64,000 nt of DNA from NCBI GenBank assembly GCA_905221605.1, contig CAJNDS010000713.1, forward strand, positions 335,001 to 399,000, written 5' to 3'. This document shows positions 20,741 to 45,589 of the stretch, piece after piece (the first letter of the stretch is position 1; every line of letters starts with the position of its first letter). The notes under the pieces were generated by a model. The model made no database searches. It was given only the letters and a program-made list of their open reading frames with translations, and was not told the origin of the DNA. Source of the DNA: Symbiodinium natans. Its lineage: Eukaryota; Sar; Dinophyceae; Suessiales; Symbiodiniaceae. Both the position numbers and the translations under genes were made by a program.

Positions 20741-23259
20741 GTATCCACATGACTGAAAAATCGAAGTTGATCCCTCGCAGAGCCGGAAACGTCATCGACT
20801 GTCCTTAGTCTGTCCTTAGCTTCGCCTTGGTCCAGGTCAACATGTTCGTGGCTCGTCTGAAGCTCGCAATCAACTACCTCATCAAGACATGAAACATCCA
20901 GCAATTCGGGGTTTTCGGGCTCAACACACACTCTCGCAGAGCTGCGATGACCTCGATTCGAAGTCGAACGATGAAAATCACGACTCGAAGACGACTTGCG
21001 AGACCGACTTCGACGAAACTGTTCCGTTTTGGCGATCAAATCTTGCGGTTTCAGCGCTAAAGGATGGTCATTCCGAACTGACGCAAGCCAACTAACTGAA
21101 GCAAACATGGTTGGTCTCAGCGTTACGCCGTGCTTTCGGACGGTAATTACGCCCTGCTGGTCGCACATTGCTGGCTCCCAACCTCCATTCTGACAAAGCA
21201 AGTTGATGTTCAGCAAATTGTGCTTGATCTGATCGGAAATGACGGCTTCAAACCTAGCCCTACACATGTACACAGCGTCACCCTCATGCTCAGAACTGCT
21301 CTTCAGTGATGCTGATGTGGTGGTTTCAAAGCAAACTTCCACCAAAACATGTGTCGATCCGCCAATCTCAACGGAATCTCCTGTCGCAGTCTCCGCATAC
21401 GACTTCGGGCGTCCTTCAAGCCATGCAAGGACCTTCACATGATCACTCTCAAGCGTCTCTCTCGTGATGATGTGGAACGAACTACCAGAGTCAATCAGCC
21501 AGTAAATACGATCATCTGAAGGAAAACTAACCACTTGGTTCGTGAGCATCATACCAAAGTGATATCCCTCCAGAAACGTCTTGACTGATGACTGTGTTTT
21601 TCCACTACCCTTGGTTGTGGGCTGTGCTGCTGCTTTCGCCGAAGTAGACGATGAAGATGATGGTGCCTCTGGCTGCGTCGTAACGGCCTGGTTCGTTGCC
21701 GCTGCGGCTTTGTCCTTCGGAGGTGCCCAGCAGTCGCGTGCCCAGTGTCCAGTCTTCCCGCAGTTCCGGCAGACATCCGTCTTCTTCGCCTCTCTGCTCT
21801 TGCTCCGAGCTCTGTCTCCTTTTCCGCCTCGCTCACCTTTCTTGTCCTTTCCTTTCGCTTTGCCACCCTTCAGTCCCTTTTCTCCTTTCTCGCCTTTGTT
21901 GCCCTTATTGCCCTTGGAGCCTTTGTTGCCCTTCTCTCTGTCGCCCTTCTCGCCCTTACCGCCCTTGAAAGCATTCGCATACCCGGATGCTCCTTCTCTC
22001 TGGAAGTCCATTACACGAAGCTGCTCGTCGTAGAACTGTAAACCAGTCATCAGCTCACTCATACTTCTTGTTGAGTGATGGAGGAGCAGATACCTCTTGG
22101 TCTCAGAATCCAAGTGCTTCATCAGGCACAGGACTCCCTCTTGTTCTCCGATGAGCAACTCCGGGAAGCGATGCTTCACCTGCGCCTCGAACTTGAGAAG
22201 CTCGGTGGTGTACCACCTGGCGACATCAAGTGGTCGCTTGAGATGCTTTGGTGGCACCAGGCCTAACGCCTGTTCGCGGAGGGCCTGTCCCTCCACTCTG
22301 GAGCGAACTGACAATTCGTTGTTCAACGAGCGCCAGAGTTCGTATCCGGCACTTGCTCCCATTTGTTTCACCTCGATGAGATGCACCAAATCTTGCCCAC
22401 GTTGGAACTTGCTCATGGACTGACGAAGCAAAAACCAAAGTTTGGTTGACCGGGCTGCTTTCCCGGCTTCAAGCCTCACTTGCAAGACTTCCACATTGCT
22501 ACTGATCGCTTCTTGCAATTCCGTAGCGTAGCGGTCGTCGAGCAAACAAAGCCAACTCGTAAGTTCGTCTCTGTAGGTTGTCCAAACTCGGATTTCAGCA
22601 TGTCTGCTCGTCATGGACGCATAGTTCAGCTGAGGCAACTGTGGAATGTAACCCTCTGCTCTCTTGTTTCGTACACCAGAGTCTACTTCCATGTCCACAG
22701 GAATCGATGCATTCGCAGGTGCTGCTGAGGGGTCTCCTCCAGGTGTAGGACTCGTCGACGATGAAGTTGTAGCTGTTGCATTTTGTGCATTTGCAGCATT
22801 CGCACTTGCAAGCTGCAATGCTTGCGTAAGCATGGCACTCATCTGTTGAAGTTGAGCTGCCTGCTGTCGGATCTGCTCGTCCTGCGCTTGCAGCATTGCT
22901 CTTGTAAACTCCATCTGTTGAGCTACTCCAGGTGCAATGGGCAACTGCGTATTCGGAACTTGAAGGGGTTCTTGTGGTGCTGTCTGAGGGGGTGTTCCCA
23001 TCTGGTAGAACTGAGGTCCAAACGAGGGTACAGCCCCGACTGGTGGCTGATGGCATGCTCCAGTCGTAGCTGTCCACTGCCTTGGGTCTACTCCGCGTGG
23101 AACTGAAGCTGGTCGCGCTGGCAACGACCTTCCACGTTCTCTTCTCCCACGGGCACTTGGTGACCTTGCACCAGAAAGCCCTGTGGAACTCAGGCTGCTT
23201 GCACTGCGGCCTCTCGGAGAACGGTCTCGTCCAGGCACACGTTCTTCACCAGTGTCCAT
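20551..23259 (-). CDS. Ty1/copia Gag-protease polyprotein
   Basis: 902 residues beginning 14 bases inside the primer-binding site. The N-terminus (1–110) is Arg/Ser/Pro-rich, 112–155 is a coiled coil (AMLQAQDEQIRQQAAQLQQM), 200–430 is the Gag core, and 430–490 is a Gly/Lys collagen-like basic stretch (KGEKGEKG). A CCHC knuckle CRNCGKTGHWARDC is at 497–510. The aspartic protease has LIDSGSSFH with catalytic Asp590. The C-terminal end holds copies of a 25-residue repeat (…SHKQQDNSTTPAVERL…). The ORF stops in the last copy; another frame continues with HEHGRETVVCRACLEDF, so the stop looks like a slippage frameshift. Unlike typical copia, integrase and RT are not fused to it. Confidence 0.93.
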   Translation of the reverse strand: MDTGEERVPGRDRSPRGRSASSLSSTGLSGARSPSARGRRERGRSLPARPASVPRGVDPRQWTATTGACHQPPVGAVPSFGPQFYQMGTPPQTAPQEPLQVPNTQLPIAPGVAQQMEFTRAMLQAQDEQIRQQAAQLQQMSAMLTQALQLASANAANAQNATATTSSSTSPTPGGDPSAAPANASIPVDMEVDSGVRNKRAEGYIPQLPQLNYASMTSRHAEIRVWTTYRDELTSWLCLLDDRYATELQEAISSNVEVLQVRLEAGKAARSTKLWFLLRQSMSKFQRGQDLVHLIEVKQMGASAGYELWRSLNNELSVRSRVEGQALREQALGLVPPKHLKRPLDVARWYTTELLKFEAQVKHRFPELLIGEQEGVLCLMKHLDSETKRYLLLHHSTRSMSELMTGLQFYDEQLRVMDFQREGASGYANAFKGGKGEKGDREKGNKGSKGNKGNKGEKGEKGLKGGKAKGKDKKGERGGKGDRARSKSREAKKTDVCRNCGKTGHWARDCWAPPKDKAAAATNQAVTTQPEAPSSSSSTSAKAAAQPTTKGSGKTQSSVKTFLEGYHFGMMLTNQVVSFPSDDRIYWLIDSGSSFHIITRETLESDHVKVLAWLEGRPKSYAETATGDSVEIGGSTHVLVEVCFETTTSASLKSSSEHEGDAVYMCRARFEAVISDQIKHNLLNINLLCQNGGWEPAMCDQQGVITVRKHGVTLRPTMFASVSWLASVRNDHPLALKPQDLIAKTEQFRRSRSRKSSSSRDFHRSTSNRGHRSSARVCVEPENPELLDVSCLDEVVDCELQTSHEHVDLDQGEAKDRLRTVDDVSGSARDQLRFFSHVDTPVVRELDRDERLIFSEDNSVISHKQQDNSTTPAVERLVFENDSSVISHKQQDNSTTPAVERL

Positions 23260-23272
23260 GCTGGAGCACGAA

Positions 23273-23284
23273 GCTCCGCTACCA
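23273..23284 (-). promoter_or_regulatory. Primer-binding site for initiator Met tRNA
   Basis: The minus strand reads TGGTAGCGGAGC one base inside the 5' LTR. It complements a tRNA 3' end GCTCCGCTACCA and differs at few positions from the iMet primer sites common in copia elements (TGGTAxCAGAGC). Confidence 0.85.
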
Positions 23285-23285
23285 C

Positions 23286-23818
23286 GTTGAAACTCGTGGC
23301 ACAGCTACGGGGGCCTAAGGGACCTCAGGTCAAGACTACACTCAACCCTCACAGCACGAAGTGCGGACTCTTTTCACTGCGCTGTTCACAGCTTCTCGAG
23401 CTCCGCTCGTCTTGAGCCAATGCGAGCACGGCTCTCCAGCTTCAAACACTGTCTGCCAGACATGGGAAAACAAAGGTACTTCAGGTGAAAACACTCAGCC
23501 ATGGAACTTCTACTCCTAAACACTGTGGGTAGGTTCCTAGCACCTCTTAGGTGCTCTGCTGAGCTCTGTGCAGACCTAAACTGGCTTGAGTCACTTCTGG
23601 TCACCAAATACCAGGTCACAAACAGGAAACGAGTTCCGACAAACGAGTTTCGAGAAAACGAACAGAAAACGGTTCTTCCCACTCAAAACAAGGTCTCACC
23701 AAGCCAAAACAAATCTGCACTGCCTGACATGTCCTCGTGCCTATGCTTCACACTCATAGCAGACAACTCAAGTGCACATCACGTGTCAACTGGGAAACTA
23801 GGAGGGTCACATATATCA
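23286..23818 (-). repeat. 5' LTR
   Basis: 533-bp partner of 11413–11945. In element direction it begins TGATATATGTGACC and ends GAGTTTCAAC, followed by one base and the primer-binding site. It extends to 23820 if the GTTGA…TCAAC inverted termini are included. It carries the same spliced-leader-like complement CTTGAGCCAAT at 23411–23421. The promoter within it was not located. Confidence 0.95.
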
Positions 23819-23822
23819 ACTC

Positions 23823-26800
23823 AACTGCGAGCAACAGCCAACACAAAATGCGGTTTGCTTACTAAAAGACAAACTTAGAGTTTCAAACAGGCACAACTGT
23901 GTTCAGCCCGTCGCCTGCAATAGAGATCTGCAAAATCTAAGACGCCCGGACAAGAACCACGGGAAGACTTTGGCAACAAAACGCAAAGACAAGAGAGCCT
24001 GGCTTGGACAGATTCAAGCGGGAGGTTTTTGCGAACAGCTGGAGGCGCAGCAAGCCCAGCGCGCTTTGCTGTTGCAGAGCTGTTTTACATGATTTTGGGA
24101 GAAGACTGACACAAGAACTTGAACCGACTAAGACCTGAGACTTATTTTCAAAATTTCTGAAGTTTCCGAAAATGTTGAAAAAAACCCTCAAAATCAACAC
24201 TTGATCAGTTAAATTTGTTGAATTTACTCTGGTGTTTCGCTCGCCTTGCTCGCACTTATTCACATTCTGGTAATACACTTTGCAATTTTCGAGTGGTTTG
24301 GCTTGGGCGTCGCGCACAACCTTAACGAATCAACACCACGGTTGAACTCGTCTCGTCCTGCAGTTGATTTCTGTCCAAACGGCACTGTCAGAGGCTTTTG
24401 AAAACACTTGTTTCAAAGCATTGAACTTTTCCAAGCTGCAGTTTCCACCGATGTTGACTCTGCACCCTTCTTTTCTCCTCTTCTGCCTTCAGGCCTTGCA
24501 CCAAAACCTGGAGAATCTGAAACCCAAGATGAGGGGCAGCAAAATTGATCGAAAAGGTAGGGAAGCTCCAGTGACCTCCACAGTAAGGGGCGCAAAGAGG
24601 GGCTTTAGGGGCGCTTTGAGGGGGACTTGATGGAAAAACACTTGCAGCCATCTTACAGAAAGCGCACAGGCTTGCGCAAGTCCGTCACCTTATGCGGGAC
24701 TGCTGCCACCAACATTAAGCTGTAAAAACAAGATTTCGAGTTCTGCAAGGCACTTTGCACAACACTTAAAACTGCAAAATTCCCACAAAAATCCAACTAT
24801 AACTTAAGTTATTTCTACTTTCAAAAATGGAAAAAGAATTTCTGCAAGGTTGTTGCGAAACCCTCGAATGGATGTCCAAGCAATTCTTCTATCACACGGA
24901 CCATACAAGCTGCATTGTCGGAACCTTGACTTGTTTTAGGTCAGGCTCACTACGCCAATGTCTGATGCGACCAAAAGTTTCAGGTTGCCTGAAAGCGAAG
25001 TGAGGGACCTTGGCCAAGAAGAACACCGTGCCGCGTTGGGCATTTCATGCCTGTGGCAACTACAAAGCAGTGTTGAAGTCGGTAGCTGCTGGAAATTATT
25101 GAAGAAGAAGAGAAGGTCAAGTGGAAGCGAATGCAAGTGGCATCACGGTTTGTGTGGAGAGATTCACGTTACGGATTCTTGAAAGGATGTTGAGTGAAAA
25201 GAAAGCATCCGAGCAAAGCCGATCATCGCAGGATGTGATGATAGGTGAGCGGACGAGTGAGTAGGAGATGAAAGATGCGGCAACAACTGCTTTGTTGGTG
25301 ATGCGACGACTGGTGGTTCTTTCCTGAGTTTGCGAGATTGAAGGCTCTAATTACGTCGAGGTCGTGTACTGAGAGTGGGTGAGCCTGAGACTTGCATTAA
25401 TTTGTTTTAACGAGTTTGTCGCCACGAACTCTTGGAGCCCTTCCAAGACAACCCTGTTTAGTGCAGGAGGATGCAAGTTGAATTGGATCTTTGGCATGAA
25501 CCCTCAGCAAAATGCGGGGGGTGGAAGATCGTGGCTGATCATTGATGGTTTTGTCATGGATCAGCTTGTATAGAGTTGTTTTGCTTCGGAGTGATTGGGA
25601 ATCTTTATGATCCCATCCTCGATGGTTTTTGCCTCGATGATTTCCTAGGAAATCATACGAGTATGTTTTTACCGAATACGCTACTTTGAGTGAGTGTGCA
25701 GTGTGTAGGAATTTTGTTCTGAAGCTGAGTTTAAGCTCACATGTGAATTCGTTTAGTTTGCGCACTTCGTGACTTTTGGCTCAAGGCCTGCGAGTGAAAA
25801 AGAGCGTGTCCGCACTTGGTTGAGATAGGTTTGGGTTCGTGCTTTCAAGGGAAAAGGTACCAGAGGGACCTTCGGTTTTTCACGGAGTTTGCCGCACGCC
25901 CAAGTGACGCTTTACGATCATGCTCCTCTCCTCTTTAGCGACTGGCAGTCGCATTTTTTTCGATTTTGCTACCTTCGTGCGGCTTTTGAGATTAATGCAA
26001 TCAGATGCTTAGTAGGTGCTGGCTTGTAATGTACTCGAACAATCCTACATATTTGCCAGGCAAGATGGCAACTGCAAACACGGCGGCATGTGCACGTTGG
26101 TGCTCTGCGTTTGGACCTTACTTTCACAAGCGTGTTTTTCCAGTGGGGACCTAACAAGTCCTGGGCTTCTGCATATGAAAAGATTCGTGGCCCCGGTCAC
26201 GTGCAGAGGGGCTTGCTCGTGTGTTTTTCTGGATTCTGGGATTTCTTTTCACTGTGGGAAGTTGCTGAGCAGGACTCAGTGCTGATGGGAATGAGAGTAG
26301 TCTCTCAACTCGAAACCCTACAAATCCTAAACCCTGAAAAACCATTAAAAATCCTCTGAATCTTTAGGTTGTAACAGTCCTCTCGGAGTCATCTGGCTTG
26401 CGAGGCTCCGGTAGCGAACCTGAGCCAGGGCACGCAGAGGGTTTGGGGGTTTGGGGTGAAAGGGTTCGGGTTTGCAGCGCCAATGTATGCCCTTCCCCAC
26501 ATGCTTGGTTTTCAGCACTCAAAATAATTGCCATTGAGAGCTCATATTGCTTTATCTTTTTGCCTGCTTTCCGAATAATTGATTGCTTTGAATGGTGTCG
26601 GTGCTGACGGCTGCTCGACCGCAGCTTTCGCGTTGAAAAGCTACGTTCACTCGCCCGTGCTTGCTGATTCCTGCACTTGACAGTCTGGATGCTGTGACAG
26701 GTTTTTGCACAAGTGACTCGCGCGCACTTGTGTGTTCCATACGTCGCTTCGTAGTCCTTGCTACGGCCGATATTGCCGATATCGTCCGATATATTCTTTT

Positions 26801-27957
26801 GATAGTTCATGCTCAGGCTTGATGAAGGTCGTTCCCGCAGTATCGCATGCTTCTCGGTCGCTCTCGGCGTGGTTCATCGCCTGGGGCCCGCGTTCCACCC
26901 GGATACCTTGTGCAGCTTGGCGTGCCGAAAGAGAAAGCTCGGCACTGACAAGTGCTTAAGCAGGCAGCGTCCACTTAGAGGCTGTGCAGCTGACCTGCAA
27001 GGCCCTCGTGTGCGCTTTTGTCGCCAATCCTGAAGCTTGGTTACTTCTTCCGCATGGACAGTGAGATGGCGAAAGATGCCACTCTGGCCATTCAGACTGC
27101 AACCATGCTGCTGGACTCTGACCACCACAACAGTCCGGGTGACACACATCTGGGATATAGCCATGGCCCTCAAGGGCTACGTGGGCTTGAAGGATGGAGA
27201 GCGGAATGGTTGACAGGACTTATGCAGTAGAAAGGCGATCTGGTGCTTTCGGGATGTGGGTGCAAGTGCAGAAGCTGTCGCGTCGTCGATCAGAAATTTC
27301 ATGGGATTGAGAGTAGGAGCGAGAGGGGGGGTTGAATTACCAGTGGGGACAGAAGAATGTCAAAGCTAGAAAACAGCGGATGAGGGGGTGGTGATAGCAC
27401 ACTAGGGCTTAGGGGTTTGTTTTAGTTACTGCAGATGTGTATCAATTCTTGAGTATCGTGTTTCGTTGAGCATTCAGTATGACTTGCATCGATCAACATC
27501 GATCAACGATTCTCTGAATCTCACCGCTTCATCCTGAGCACCACAAACCGATCCCACGAGCGGCCAAGAGCTTTCAATTCTGAGCCCGCAAAACAAGTCC
27601 AAAGGGGGCTCAAGCTCGTGCGAACGTGTGCAACTTCAGGTTCGCGAGGGATAGCACGGCACGCTCCTGCTTCGTGTGGATGGGACTTTGTGCTACGCTA
27701 TGTCAGTCGGCACATGCATCAGCCTGTTGCTGCATGTCGCCGTGATCACCTTTTGTTTTTTTGCATACTTGGTTACGTGTCCGTAGTGGCTATGGCTTGC
27801 AGACAAAGGCACCTCTAGCAAATGAGGGCTAGAGGCTGCATTTTTCAGCCCTCCTTCAGGGAGGGACGATGCGGCGCCCTGCTTTGACAGGACTGCGACA
27901 TCCGTGCATGTTTCCTTTGCAATGTCTTTGTGCATGTCATGGGAATTTATTCGAAGG
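23823..27957. other. Region without recognisable gene
   Basis: No exon could be tied to a protein family on either strand. It includes the resumed half of the interrupted repeat unit (23818–23915), a spliced-leader-like 12-mer at 25774–25785 and short telomere-like runs near 26320 and 26430. It probably contains the upstream region of the plus-strand gene cluster. The frame at 27018–27230 is open, but I could not support it as a gene. Confidence 0.45.
25774..25785 (+). other. Relict spliced-leader-like sequence
   Basis: TTTTGGCTCAAG equals the last 12 bases of the dinoflagellate spliced leader. Upstream bases (GTGAC) do not continue the leader. Genome copies of this kind are known as traces of retroposed trans-spliced mRNAs; a chance match is possible. 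Confidence 0.45.
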
Positions 27958-29310
27958 ATGGCAATGACGCCTGAGCATGATTACGTCTTCAAGCTACTCT
28001 TGATTGGCCGCTGGCTCACATTGTGCAGGGCACATGTCTTTCCAGTCCCTTGAGAAAGCTTGTGGCAAGTTGATGCAGGTGATTCGGGTGTCGGCAAATC
28101 TTGCCTGCTACAACGCTTTGCCGATGACACCTACACAGAGAGTCACATCAGTGACCCAACCCTTGGTTGTTGAAACGCGGAGATTCCAATATCCTGTTCG
28201 TCCTATTCCTTAGCATGTAGGAACTCTGTTGCGCTGCCCTCATAAGTGGTTGGGCTTTTGACCTTCCTGTGGATGCTATGACTCAGGCAATATTCCTTAA
28301 GGGAGGTTGGAGCTTTGGGCAACAGACCACGTCTGCCACGTTTACGACCTCAAGCCCCCCTTAACAGCGATTGTTCCAGGTACAATCGGCGTCGACTTCA
28401 AGATAGGAACCCTGGATTTGGAGGGCAAATCCGTGAAGTTGCGGGTGTGGGCTGCCAACGGCCAGGACGGTGGGGTGGGGTTTGTGGGGTCTTAGGGACC
28501 GACTCTTTCCCAAAATAGGGTTTTCTCCTCCTCTTTCCCCTGATATAAGGATTTGATACCTTTTTTGGCGTGTACAAAGGCGAACTCTACTTTGAGAAGT
28601 ACTCAAACGACCTGTTCTGAGCGGAGTCTTTTTTTGTTGTCTCTTGTGCAATTTTGCAGGAGAGCTTCAACGTGATCACAAGCAGCTACTACAGAGGTGC
28701 CCATGGCATCATCGTCGTGTACGACGCAACTGACAAGGTGCAAAAAATGTTGGAAGTTTAGACCGCCGCATCACCTGATCAGGGTTGCTTACGGGCGGAG
28801 GGGCAGTGGGGTTTCGGGTTCTTGTGAGGAGTCCTTCAACAATGTCAAGCATTGGATGAAGGCCTGGATGAGTCATGCTGGATTCAGGTGGAGCGTTTGC
28901 CTGGCAGCCGTAGCCAGGAGATTGATAAGCATGCAACGGACGGCGTGAACAAGCTGCTGGTGGGAAACAAGCCCGGCCCTGAATTCCTGCACAGGCCGCT
29001 CGTTCGCTTGTTTTGAACTCTTGCCTTTTCAGGTCTGACCTCTCGGCAAAGAAGGTGGTCTCGCATGATGAAGCCAAAGAGCTTGCAGACTCTCTCGGGG
29101 TCGCTCGGCTGCAATTGGTGAAGATGTGCTATAGTGTTTCACTGCCTGACAACGTGCCAGTGACAGGTTCAGTTCATAGAGACCAGCGCCAAGAATGCGC
29201 ACAACGTAGAGAAGGCATTTTGTTGTGCGGTGGACTGTGCGACCGTGTGCACTTGATGCCATATCGGATTGTCAGAGGCCTTCCAGATGATGGCTGGAGA
29301 AATCAAGTTG
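27958..29310 (+). CDS. RAB1: Rab1/Ypt1-type small GTPase, nine exons
   Basis: Rab1 GTPases drive ER-to-Golgi vesicle traffic. Exons: 27958–28006 ([16 protein letters not shown]), 28079–28150 ([19 protein letters not shown]), 28381–about 28465 ([16 protein letters not shown]…RVWAANGQ), 28660–28737 ([16 protein letters not shown]…), 28829–28861 ([11 protein letters not shown]), 28918–28970 ([18 protein letters not shown]), 29033–29099 ([20 protein letters not shown]), 29167–29214 ([16 protein letters not shown]), 29278–about 29310 ([10 protein letters not shown]). The P-loop, TIGVDF, NKSD and ETSAK motifs are intact and every join keeps frame. Introns: GC-AG after exons 1, 5, 6 and 8, GA-AG after exon 3, the rest GT-AG. 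The odd point is WAANGQE in place of WDTAGQE, which removes the DxxG aspartate. The prenylated C-terminus was not found; VAGSANVVLPKNEDD near 29868 might be part of it. Confidence 0.88.
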
Positions 29311-29569
29311 ACGACTCAGCGTCCGCCAGAGCCCTTCATTCACCAAAACGCCCCTTGCCCTCCCCAAGACCTCGCAAACTGCATTCCTCAGCTTGCCTAC
29401 AAAGCCCCCTACCAAAAGCCCCAAACCCCTGTGCCCCCGAGCGCATCGATCCTCCGAGGAGTGCTTCCCAGCCTCAGCCTGTTCGGAGCAGCGTGGGCAC
29501 CTCCCCGGGCCCGATCGCGCGAGCTGGCAGCTCAGAGAGGGTTTAGGGCTTCAGGGTGTAGGGTTCGCT

Positions 29570-30812
29570 TCTTTGTTTGTTTTTTTTTTTGGGGGGGGGT
29601 TTTAGTTTGGTTCGGCATCCGTTTGGCTTAAAGGGCTTCAGAGGTTGGGGTTTTTCGAGTCCTTGGCAGTGAACGTTTGGTAGACTTGTGGGAGCAACAT
29701 GTAGCAACATGTGGTCAGGCTGGCGTGTCCGTTTGCGGGGCGGATGGGGGCAAACCCTAAACCCTAAACCCAAACCCCAACACCCACCATGAACCACGCG
29801 GGGGGGATGCCATGGGGGGGGGGGGGAGGGGGCGGGGGAGCGTGAATGCTGACGCATACACAGCAGGTCGCTGGCAGCGCCAACGTTGTGCTGCCGAAGA
29901 ATGAAGATGACTCAGCCTCCTTCTCAGAATTTCCAGAGGTCCACGGGACATGTGTTGCATTGACGGCTGCGCCCAGGTTGCCTTACAAGGTGGGCAAGTC
30001 CTGGCATTCCGGCATGGCGTCCTAACAGTCTCCCAGGAAGGCTCGCTGGCTTCTCCCGTGTTCAATGTCACAATCAGGCCATGCAATGTCTCAAAGACCG
30101 CTGCACGTCTCTGGAGGCATCAAAACTTTCTGGAAATTGTAACCTGCATCTTTTCGACAGGCGCGCCGGCAGAAATCCAGCCAGCCTTTGCAACTCTCCA
30201 GCAGCTTGCTGAGATCAGCCGACACGAGGTGCTCCCTGCTTGTGCCAAGCATGTATGTGTGAGAGTTCTTTGAGGGGGGCGAATGTCAAGGCTTTCTCAA
30301 GGTTCTCGCCCGGCTTTGGCTTTTTGGGGTCCAGACCATGCGGGTAAGGCGACGCGTATGTGAAGTGCACTGCGCGCGAGGCTGACGTTTCCTCCAGCTT
30401 GGCCAGTGGCCCGGTGAAACCAGTGAACCCCCTGACGGGGAAGACGGTGAGCATCCTGGCTGCCGACTGCATGCTCGCAGGACCCTGAGGGTTTAGGGTT
30501 TAGGAATTTGGGTTTAGGGTTTAGGGTTTAGGGGGTCCCACTGCGCAGCTGTGGGCACTCTGGTGTCTTGCCCCTGAGTCCTCTGCTTGACAGACTTGTG
30601 AGGAAATGGCGTCTCTCCCGAAGAGTGCCAGGGCTGCAGCACTCCTAGCCCTCATCAGTTTAAGGCCACTTGTGCCCAAGTACGAAGTGTAGTTGAGGCC
30701 CCAATGAAAAGCCCAACCATAGCACTAGCCCCAATGGTTTGTGGGAGCTGGGGCGAGCACCCTATGCCCCCAAACCATCCCCCAAACCCCGAAGAGGACA
30801 AGTGAGTGCCGA
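29570..30812. other. Intergenic or intronic stretch between Rab1 and PKS exons
   Basis: It contains short telomere-like runs (29750–29780, 30488–30535) and homopolymer G (29811–29835). An exon-like frame near 30390–30480 (GPVKPVNPLTGKTVSILAAD) could be an N-terminal exon of the ketosynthase gene. An exon-like stretch at about 29868–29940 could belong to either neighbour. Confidence 0.35.
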
Positions 30813-45075
<14,263 letters not shown>

Positions 45076-45589
45076 AACACGGGGTACGTGCTTTTCAGAT
45101 GCAGTCATGCCGAAAAATGCAAACTACTGAGTCATATTGGGCCTTCGAGGTACCACCTTTGAGATTTGCCTCGACCTCCAGAGTTTCCTGGCAAATCTGG
45201 ATGATGCCAAGCCGAAATGCCCCGACCCGATAAAGGAACATAGTTTCGCGAACTGACCACATGAGGCCCCAACAAGTGGCAGATCGTAACTTGGCGAGAG
45301 CTCGCCGCCGCTTTGCAGCACTTGCGATGCAACGTACGCCCAGCCCTCTGAGCCCGATGTAGAACGAGGCTGTTTTCACGGCAAGTCAACTAACCTTGAG
45401 ACTGGACGCGCATCACCCTAGCGTGGACGCCCAACAGCCTAAAACCCACAAATGCCTTGAACCCTTCTCGAGATGTTTAGGGTTTAGGGTTTCGGGTTTA
45501 GGGTTTAGGGTTTCGGGTTTCGGGTCAGGGTTTCAGGGTGTCAGGGTGTCAGGGTTTCAGGGTGTTAGGGGTTTGACGCAAGGAGGAGA

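Larger units (their letters stand above)
11413..23820 (-). mobile_element. Ty1/copia LTR retrotransposon, recently inserted, with nested insertion
   Basis: The element reads right to left. Its 5' LTR is at 23286–23818, primer-binding site at 23273–23284, gag-protease ORF at 20551–23259, a non-standard middle section at about 18150–20440, RT-RNase H ORF at 14635–18114, polypurine tract at about 14451–14460, and 3' LTR at 11413–11945 plus a remnant at 14438–14452. Order RT then RNase H, the LDIS/YVDD RT motifs and the integrase-tail-before-RT arrangement are those of Ty1/copia. The two LTRs are the same length and differ at one base by eye, so insertion is recent. The flanks share (A)ACTC as a likely 4–5 bp target duplication. 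No integrase catalytic core was recognised, so this copy may depend on others for insertion. Confidence 0.9.
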
